From Fructobacillus cardui (GTDB lineage Bacteria > Bacillota > Bacilli > Lactobacillales > Lactobacillaceae): a DNA stretch of 59,845 nucleotides. Below, piece by piece: positions 54,697 through 59,845 of this stretch (positions within the stretch are counted from its first letter, which is position 1; each line of letters opens with the position of its first letter). Below the pieces are notes generated by a model. It was not told where the DNA came from. It did no database searches and saw only the letters and a list, made by a program, of their open reading frames with translations. Position numbers and translations under genes: made by a program. The DNA is taken from NCBI RefSeq assembly GCF_023218935.1, contig NZ_JAJIAL010000010.1; one strand, written 5' to 3'.

Positions 54697-54810
54697 GATT
54701 TCTCTCCAATCATTGATATAATTGTTCTAGTTTAACATATTTTTTTGGAATGAAGTCTAACCGTCTAAAGTCGACCTCTGCAACTAATTTACAATCGAAT
54801 TATTTGAGCA

Positions 54811-54844
54811 AAGAAAAAAGCCACTGCATAAGCAGTGACTTTTC
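54811..54844 (-). terminator. rpsD terminator
   Basis: In minus orientation AGTCACTGCTT / AAGCAGTGGCTT-type hairpin (CACTGC-TTAT-GCAGTG) followed by TTTTTTCTTT. Confidence 0.85.
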
Positions 54845-54865
54845 AACCAGAAAGAGTTAATTAAA

Positions 54866-55477
54866 TTAGCCCAAACGGTTGTAGTATTCGACGATCAAGG
54901 CTTCGTTGATGTCAGCATCCAATTCTTCACGTTCTGGCAAACGAACGAAAGTACCTTCAAGCTTGTCAGCATCAAATGAAACGAATTGTGGACGTGAAAC
55001 TACTGATTCAACAGCGATTTGGATAGGCACAATGTTCTTTGACTTTTCACGAACAGAGATAACCTGACCAGGAACAACTTCGTATGATGGAATATCAACG
55101 CGCTTACCATCAACCAAGATGTGACCGTGGTTAACCAATTGACGTGCTTGTTGGCGAGTAGTTGCCAAACCAAGACGGTAAACCAATGAGTCCAAACGGC
55201 GTTCCAAGAAGATCATGAAGTTGGTACCGTGAGTACCTTGACGAACCTTGCCGGCCTTGTTGAACAATGAGTGGAATTGACGTTCAGTCAAACCATAAGT
55301 GAAACGCAACTTTTGCTTTTCGCGCAATTGCATTCCATATTCAGAAACCTTTCCACGACGGCCTTGGCCATGGTCACCAGGTGCGTAGGCACGACGTGAC
55401 AATTCCTTACCAGTTCCAGAAAGTGAAACACCCAAACGACGTGAGATACGCCATTTTGGTCCAGTATAACGTGACAT
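54866..55477 (-). CDS. rpsD: Ribosomal protein S4
   Basis: Primary 16S-binding protein of the 30S subunit. Start at 55477 (SRYTGPKWRISRRLG) with SD GGAGG; a longer frame has no family similarity. S4 domain ERRLDSLVYRLGLATTRQQARQLVNHGHI, end EALIVEYYNRLG. 203 aa; no N-terminal zinc cysteines (the C-minus form). A structured leader precedes it. Confidence 0.98.
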   Translation of the reverse strand: MSRYTGPKWRISRRLGVSLSGTGKELSRRAYAPGDHGQGRRGKVSEYGMQLREKQKLRFTYGLTERQFHSLFNKAGKVRQGTHGTNFMIFLERRLDSLVYRLGLATTRQQARQLVNHGHILVDGKRVDIPSYEVVPGQVISVREKSKNIVPIQIAVESVVSRPQFVSFDADKLEGTFVRLPEREELDADINEALIVEYYNRLG

Positions 55478-55517
55478 GTATATGTCCTCCAAAATGTATT
55501 TTGCTGTACATTTGAGG

Positions 55518-55673
55518 GTCGGCACCAGATGCGTGCAGCGTCAAGAAAAATCGTTTCTCAGTGACTGTAGCCAAGTCCTTACTAACGAGTTTGGACGTTG
55601 TTGACGCGCTTCTTTACCGACTGCTACTCAATACAACTCCAACAAGTATAGCAAATCAGAAGAAGATTAGCAA
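55518..55673 (-). promoter_or_regulatory. rpsD promoter and structured mRNA leader
   Basis: Promoter TTGCTA (55668-55673) and TATACT (55645-55650), spacer 17, predicts a ~160-nt leader. In the RNA, GTCGGTA (55621-55615) pairs with TGCCGAC (55524-55518), GCGTCAA (55607-55601) with TTGACGC (55544-55538), and an internal GTCC/GGAC stem sits inside. This nested long-range helix resembles autoregulatory S4 leaders in Firmicutes; S4 binding is inference. Confidence 0.6.
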
Positions 55674-55853
55674 GGAAAAATTGATGGTAAAACCCAGCCA
55701 TCGTCGATTCTTTTGCAATCTTTTTGTAAAATCTAGACTGAAAAGAGTAAAAAATCTTAAGAAAGGGATAAAAGGAAGTAAATGGGTCTGATTTCATCAA
55801 ACAATAGTGTATGGTGGACTTAATTAGTAAATAAAGCTGAGGGTTTAGTACAT

Positions 55854-57557
55854 ATGTGGATTATTATTGCAATTATCGTGATTATCGCTATCTTAATCGG
55901 CCTTGGTTGGGCGGTTTTGATACAGCGCCAAGCCGCCACACAGGTAGGTGATTTTAGCATGGCTAAAAAAGCGCTCATGGATGAAGACATCGCAACTGAT
56001 TTAGCAGCCGCACGGAAGGTCGCATTAGCAGGCCAGGCTTTGCAAAATTTCCAAGAAACGGAAAAGATTTACCGTGACTTGCGCAACCATCGTTTTGCGG
56101 CGATTGATGCGGAAATCAATCGAGCAATGCAACTGAGTGCAGGTCTGAACGTTAGGAAAACAAGGAAGTCATTACAATCTTTATTGGATCAAATGACGGA
56201 AGCGGCTGCCTTGCAAAAACAGGTTGTTTCAGGACTGGAAGATATTCAGCAAGAAAATCAAATTCAACGTCAGGCAATCGATCAATTACACGGTGACTTT
56301 GACGATATCACGGATCGGTTAACAGCCACAGATAATCCTTACGGCCCCAGTGCCCCTGCTCTATTAGCCTTTTTATTTGATGAAGAAGAAGAGTACCAAC
56401 GCTATCAAGAACTAATTGAGTCTGGAGACCGAGTCAAGGCAGCCCAAAAGTTTGAAGAAGTTGGGATGATTGCTGGCCAAGTGCTCGATTATATGCAGAA
56501 CCTGCCAATTTTAGTTACCACCTTTAATGAAAAATACTTGGATCAGATTAATGAGTTAAACACGAGTTGGCACGATTTGACGGATCGTGGCGTTGTTTTT
56601 GCAGAAGGTGTTGTTGAGGAAACCTTGAATGAAGTCGATGACCTGCGCCTCCAAGGACTCAAGTCGATTGCAGGTTTGAAAGTCAAGGAAGCAAATACTA
56701 TTTCAACGACTTTGAACCAGAAGATTCAAGAATTGTATGACCTTATGGAAGAAGAATATCAGGCATATCACCGTTACTTTAAGCAGCAAGAACGTGTGAA
56801 TACGGAATTTGATCGGATTAAGGAACAAAACCATTCTTTGCTCCTTGAGCTAACTTATTTGAAGGGACGCTTTATCCTTGGCCATGAAGAAGAAGACCGC
56901 CAAGCTAGTTATCACCATGATATTGAAGGCTTAGTGTTGAGCCAACAAGAAGTTCAACGAGCCTTAAAGGAAGGCAGTCAGACATACAGCTGGGCGGTTA
57001 CGCGCCAGGAAAATTGGTTTTCAATTTTGAGCCAATTGGATAGTGACCAGGTCGCCTTGTACCATCAAATTGAGGAGTTCCAACCCGCTTTGAAGTCTGC
57101 TAAGGAGCACACGGCTGGCTATATTGATCAAATTCGCGGTGTGAAGCGATCGCTTGAACGTCGCGACTTGCCAGGGTTACCTGAGGATTTTCTACAAAAT
57201 TTTTTTGCAGTGAGTGACGAAATTACGCGTCTGGACGAGGCTGTGTACGCAGGTGAAGTTGATCTGGACGATGTGCAGCGTCAATTAAACATTGTTGCTG
57301 CTGACTTTGATACCTTAAAGGAACAGGCCCACGATGTGATTATCGCTGCTGATTTGGCTGTTTCACTGCTTCAGTACGCTAACCGTTACCGCGAACAAGA
57401 CGAAAGAGTTGCGAAGGCGTTGAAGGTGGGGCAAAAGCTTTACCAAGTCGATTTTGATTACGATGGTGTGATTAAAGAGATGAAGCCAGTCTTGCAAGTG
57501 GCTGAGCCCGGAGCCTTCGAGCGTCTCCAGAAAAATCAGGACCCGGTTCTTCTATAA
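55854..57557 (+). CDS. ezrA: Septation ring formation regulator EzrA
   Basis: 567 aa. One N-terminal membrane helix (WIIIAIIVIIAILIGLGWAVL) and then long spectrin-like coiled coils; segments LNTSWHDLTDRGVVFAEGVVEE, QEEIQRALKEG-like QQEVQRALKEGSQTYS and ALKVGQKLYQVDFDYDGVIKEM fit the family, which limits FtsZ rings to midcell. ezrA beside rpsD, divergently transcribed, is a common lactic acid bacterial arrangement. Confidence 0.9.
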   Translation: MWIIIAIIVIIAILIGLGWAVLIQRQAATQVGDFSMAKKALMDEDIATDLAAARKVALAGQALQNFQETEKIYRDLRNHRFAAIDAEINRAMQLSAGLNVRKTRKSLQSLLDQMTEAAALQKQVVSGLEDIQQENQIQRQAIDQLHGDFDDITDRLTATDNPYGPSAPALLAFLFDEEEEYQRYQELIESGDRVKAAQKFEEVGMIAGQVLDYMQNLPILVTTFNEKYLDQINELNTSWHDLTDRGVVFAEGVVEETLNEVDDLRLQGLKSIAGLKVKEANTISTTLNQKIQELYDLMEEEYQAYHRYFKQQERVNTEFDRIKEQNHSLLLELTYLKGRFILGHEEEDRQASYHHDIEGLVLSQQEVQRALKEGSQTYSWAVTRQENWFSILSQLDSDQVALYHQIEEFQPALKSAKEHTAGYIDQIRGVKRSLERRDLPGLPEDFLQNFFAVSDEITRLDEAVYAGEVDLDDVQRQLNIVAADFDTLKEQAHDVIIAADLAVSLLQYANRYREQDERVAKALKVGQKLYQVDFDYDGVIKEMKPVLQVAEPGAFERLQKNQDPVLL

Positions 57558-57639
57558 GAAAAAAACGTGATTAAAGTAATGAAGTATGGCGTTTCCTGTC
57601 CTGATTTCACAACGTGATGACGTTAAAAGTAAATAAGAG

Positions 57640-57692
57640 CAAAAGAAAAGCTGACTGTCTGGGTTGATTCCCAAGCAGTCAGCTTTTTAAAT
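57640..57692. terminator. Bidirectional terminator between ezrA and permease
   Basis: AAAAGCTGACTG / CAGTCAGCTTTTT perfect arms with an inner CTGGG-TTGATT-CCCAA(G) partial stem. Confidence 0.88.
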
Positions 57693-57696
57693 TGAT

Positions 57697-59109
57697 TTAC
57701 TTTTCGATTTGATTGAGTGAAGAATGGCGGATACCGTAAGTAAAGTACCAAATCAAACCAATCACGACCCAGACACCATACATCTTCAATGTTTCTGCAG
57801 GCAAGCGTAGGATTAAGAGTAATGATAATCCGGCAGCGATGACTGGCAGGACAGGGTAGAATGGCATTTTGAAACTATCGTGCTTAAGGTCTTGACGCTT
57901 ACGCAAGAACAAGACACCAAAGCTGATAAACATGAAGGCTGTCAAAGTACCAATGTTTATCAGATTAGCCAGTGTACTTAATGGAACAAGTCCGGCCAAG
58001 AATGCCTCAACAACAACAGCTAGAATCAAGGCGTTAACTGGAAGACGGTGTGGGCCAGCGACCTTTCCTAAGCCGCGAGGCAAGAGACCATCACGACCGA
58101 AAGAATAAGCCAACCGTGATGAGGCGAAGATCAAGGCCAACACAGCGGTGAACATTCCAATTAAAGCACCAATTGTAATGACAACGGAGAATTGTGTCTG
58201 CTTAACGGCCTGCAAGGCGAAAGCAGCTGGGTCATCAACACCCAAGTTTTTGTAGTTGACGATTCCTGTCAAAACAATTGAGAACAAGGTATATAAGACG
58301 GCAGAAATTGCGACCGTGCCCAAGATTCCCCGAGACATTGTCTTTGTTGGATTCTTAACTTCGGCTGCGTGAGCGGCAATCGTGTCAAATCCCAAGAAGG
58401 AGAAGATGATTGAAGCTGTTGCGGCGGTTAGGCCACCAAGACCAAAGACACCCGTTTGGAATTGCTTAGGGTAGAAATCAGCGTAGTTATGGCCCTTCAC
58501 GAAGAAGAGACTACCGATAATGAAGAGGGCGATAATGGCAACCTTCAAGACAACACCGGCATTTTCAATCTTCTTTGATTGGCTTACACCAGCGAATAGA
58601 ATGGCTGCGGAAATTAAGATAATAACCACGGCCATCAAGTTGACAACGCCACCGGCACCAGGACCAGCCTGGAGCGCCTTTGGTAGAGCCCAACCCATTT
58701 GACCGAGCAAATTATTGAAGTAGGCAGAGAAACCAGTCGCAATCGCAGAAACGGCTAGGAAGTATTCCAAAATTAAGGACCAACCAAGAATCCAACCAAT
58801 TACTTCACCATAGATAACAGATCCGTAAGAATAAGCTGATCCGGCAACTGGCATGGCTGATGAAAATTCGGCAAAGGCCATGCCACAGATACCGGAGAAA
58901 ATGGCCGCCACCAGAAAGGCGATGGAAACAGCGGGACCGGCATTATTAGCAGCCTCATGACCGGGCAGAATAAAGATTCCAGAACCAATGACGGTTCCAA
59001 CACCTAGGCCAATTAGGTCTTTTGTTGTAAGCACGCGTGCCATCTGCTGATCCTTCTCAAGGTAACCAGCAGCTGACTCGCGAGCAAAGGCACGTTTTAG
59101 TAATTGCAT
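57697..59109 (-). CDS. APC-superfamily amino-acid permease (CAT/YfnA-like)
   Basis: 470 aa, about twelve helices. TM1 GLGVGTVIGSGIFILPG, TM2-3 SGICGMAFAEFSSAMPVAGSAYSY, and FLGFDTIAAHAAEVKNPTKTM in TM6-7 are typical of the cationic-amino-acid transporter group. ATG 59109 is used; a GTG four codons upstream is possible. Substrate not certain. It does not carry the C-terminal domain seen in the remnant at the left edge of the window. Confidence 0.92.
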   Translation of the reverse strand: MQLLKRAFARESAAGYLEKDQQMARVLTTKDLIGLGVGTVIGSGIFILPGHEAANNAGPAVSIAFLVAAIFSGICGMAFAEFSSAMPVAGSAYSYGSVIYGEVIGWILGWSLILEYFLAVSAIATGFSAYFNNLLGQMGWALPKALQAGPGAGGVVNLMAVVIILISAAILFAGVSQSKKIENAGVVLKVAIIALFIIGSLFFVKGHNYADFYPKQFQTGVFGLGGLTAATASIIFSFLGFDTIAAHAAEVKNPTKTMSRGILGTVAISAVLYTLFSIVLTGIVNYKNLGVDDPAAFALQAVKQTQFSVVITIGALIGMFTAVLALIFASSRLAYSFGRDGLLPRGLGKVAGPHRLPVNALILAVVVEAFLAGLVPLSTLANLINIGTLTAFMFISFGVLFLRKRQDLKHDSFKMPFYPVLPVIAAGLSLLLILRLPAETLKMYGVWVVIGLIWYFTYGIRHSSLNQIEK

Positions 59110-59224
59110 AACTTTTCTCACTTTATTTTAATATAACTGCCATCAATTATACCAACTTTTAACTGGATTGTCGATTACTTTGATGATAAGGTAAGAAAAC
59201 AAAGGAATGGGGGATGAGAGAGCC

Positions 59225-59770
59225 ATGAATCGGGTAATTGTTTTAACGGGACCAGCTGGAGCGGGGAAAACCTCAATTGCAACTTACTTAAAAGAAAAAT
59301 GGCAAGTGCCACAAGTCATCACGCATACTACTCGTCCTAAGCGGGCTGGTGAGGTTGACGGTGTTGATTATTATTTTGAAACAAAGGATTCCTTCTTATT
59401 AAATCATTATTTGGAGTCGGTTCATTATAGTCAAGCAAATTATGGCTCTTCTAAGGAAGGTTTAGAAAAAGCCTGGCAGAAAAGTAACCTGGCTAGTATT
59501 GTCTTAGACACCAAGGGAGCTGAAACCTATCAAGAGATTTTAGGCGACCAGGCCTGGATTTGGTATGTCACGATTAAAGACGTTGTCAAACTTGAGAATC
59601 GGCTGATTGCTCGTGGGGATGCAAAAGATAGGTTGCAGGCTCGATTATCTGCACCAGAGTTCCAACGTGATTTAAATTTACCTGATAAATTACAAGGACA
59701 TGCGGAAATCATTATCAATGATGATTGGCAACAGACGTGTGACCAAGTGGATCAGTTATTGGAACGGTAA
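59225..59770 (+). CDS. Guanylate-kinase-like protein, short form
   Basis: 181 aa from ATG 59225; an ATG at 59207 sits too close to its SD. P-loop LTGPAGAGKTSI and the GMP-binding TTRPKRAGEVDGVDYYFETKDSF resemble guanylate kinase, but the usual GNxYGT loop reads ANYGSSKEGL and the C-terminal lid region is short. Probably a paralogue of housekeeping gmk with an altered or lost nucleotide preference. Confidence 0.75.
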   Translation: MNRVIVLTGPAGAGKTSIATYLKEKWQVPQVITHTTRPKRAGEVDGVDYYFETKDSFLLNHYLESVHYSQANYGSSKEGLEKAWQKSNLASIVLDTKGAETYQEILGDQAWIWYVTIKDVVKLENRLIARGDAKDRLQARLSAPEFQRDLNLPDKLQGHAEIIINDDWQQTCDQVDQLLER

Positions 59771-59796
59771 AGGCTCTTGAATACTGAATTTTAAAA

Positions 59797-59826
59797 TCAA
59801 AATGCTGATAAATCAGCGTTTTAGAC
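59797..59826 (+). terminator. Terminator near the right edge
   Basis: AAAATGCTGAT / ATCAGCGTTTT hairpin with one mismatch. Confidence 0.6.
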
Positions 59827-59845
59827 CAATCAACAAAATTCGTTA

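Noticed and set aside
55561..55791. Plus-strand 76-codon open frame opposite the rpsD leader
   Set aside because: Overlaps the leader and promoter of rpsD, low-complexity basic tail, no SD.
1..59845. CRISPR arrays, insertion sequences, rRNA operon, prophage
   Set aside because: No regularly spaced repeats, transposase, rRNA or phage structural genes seen on reading both strands; the only element-like hint is at tRNA-Arg.

Overview
The window looks like a chromosomal segment of a low-to-mid GC (by eye mid-40s %) heterofermentative lactic acid bacterium of the Leuconostoc/Fructobacillus group. Support: Lactobacillales gene content (DUF3290+DUF421 pair, DUF1146-mbl-DUF2969-rodA cell-wall cluster, YigZ/comFA/comFC, murT-gatD), a D-Ala-D-Ala-family ligase with the Phe that marks the D-lactate-adding (intrinsically vancomycin-insensitive) type, and a CIRCE-controlled groESL. 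Genus assignment is inference from memory of these families; no search was possible.

Layout. 1-2.5 kb: remnant of an amino-acid permease, then murT-gatD (lipid II amidation) on the minus strand. 2.7-12.3 kb: a long plus-strand housekeeping run: tdk, prfA-prmC-tsaC, ptsH, tsaB-rimI-GNAT-tsaD (tRNA t6A pathway), rex, a FemABX transferase and a HAD phosphatase. 12.4-17.9 kb: small FUSC protein, broken nitroreductase, groESL, a membrane-protein trio. 17.9-30.2 kb: a CBS-ACT protein, then pth-mfd-rqcP-divIC-tilS-hpt-ftsH-hslO-lysS, the classic Firmicutes translation-quality/division run. 30.2-39.2 kb: a patchy region with five tRNAs, a heavily decayed MFS gene, an oxidoreductase, hydrolase, acetyltransferase, tpiA, eno, tag and a HicAB toxin-antitoxin pair beside tRNA-Arg. 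39.2-47.5 kb: yigZ, broken comFA, comFC, mbl/rodA cell-shape genes, ddl, usp. 47.5-54.2 kb: a 6S-like RNA in front of usp, rarA, yueI, then a TPP-riboswitch operon in which thiG and an MFS transporter are broken but thiS, thiF and an amidohydrolase are open. 54.4-59.8 kb: rpsD with a structured leader, ezrA, an amino-acid permease and a guanylate-kinase-like protein.

Themes. (1) Gene decay: six genes or remnants are broken (permease remnant, nitroreductase, two MFS, comFA, thiG), several by what look like C-to-T nonsense changes. (2) Loss of normally conserved metal-binding cysteines: Hsp33 and MurT have no cysteine at all. (3) RNA-level control: TPP riboswitch, 6S-like RNA, rpsD leader. (4) A 9-mer, AAAAATCAG, recurs at least 18 times on both strands, more than half of the copies in or at the edge of the small non-coding fraction; nothing annotated here explains it. 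I regard the 9-mer, the cysteine-free Hsp33/MurT pair and the TPP-controlled amidohydrolase operon as the best leads.
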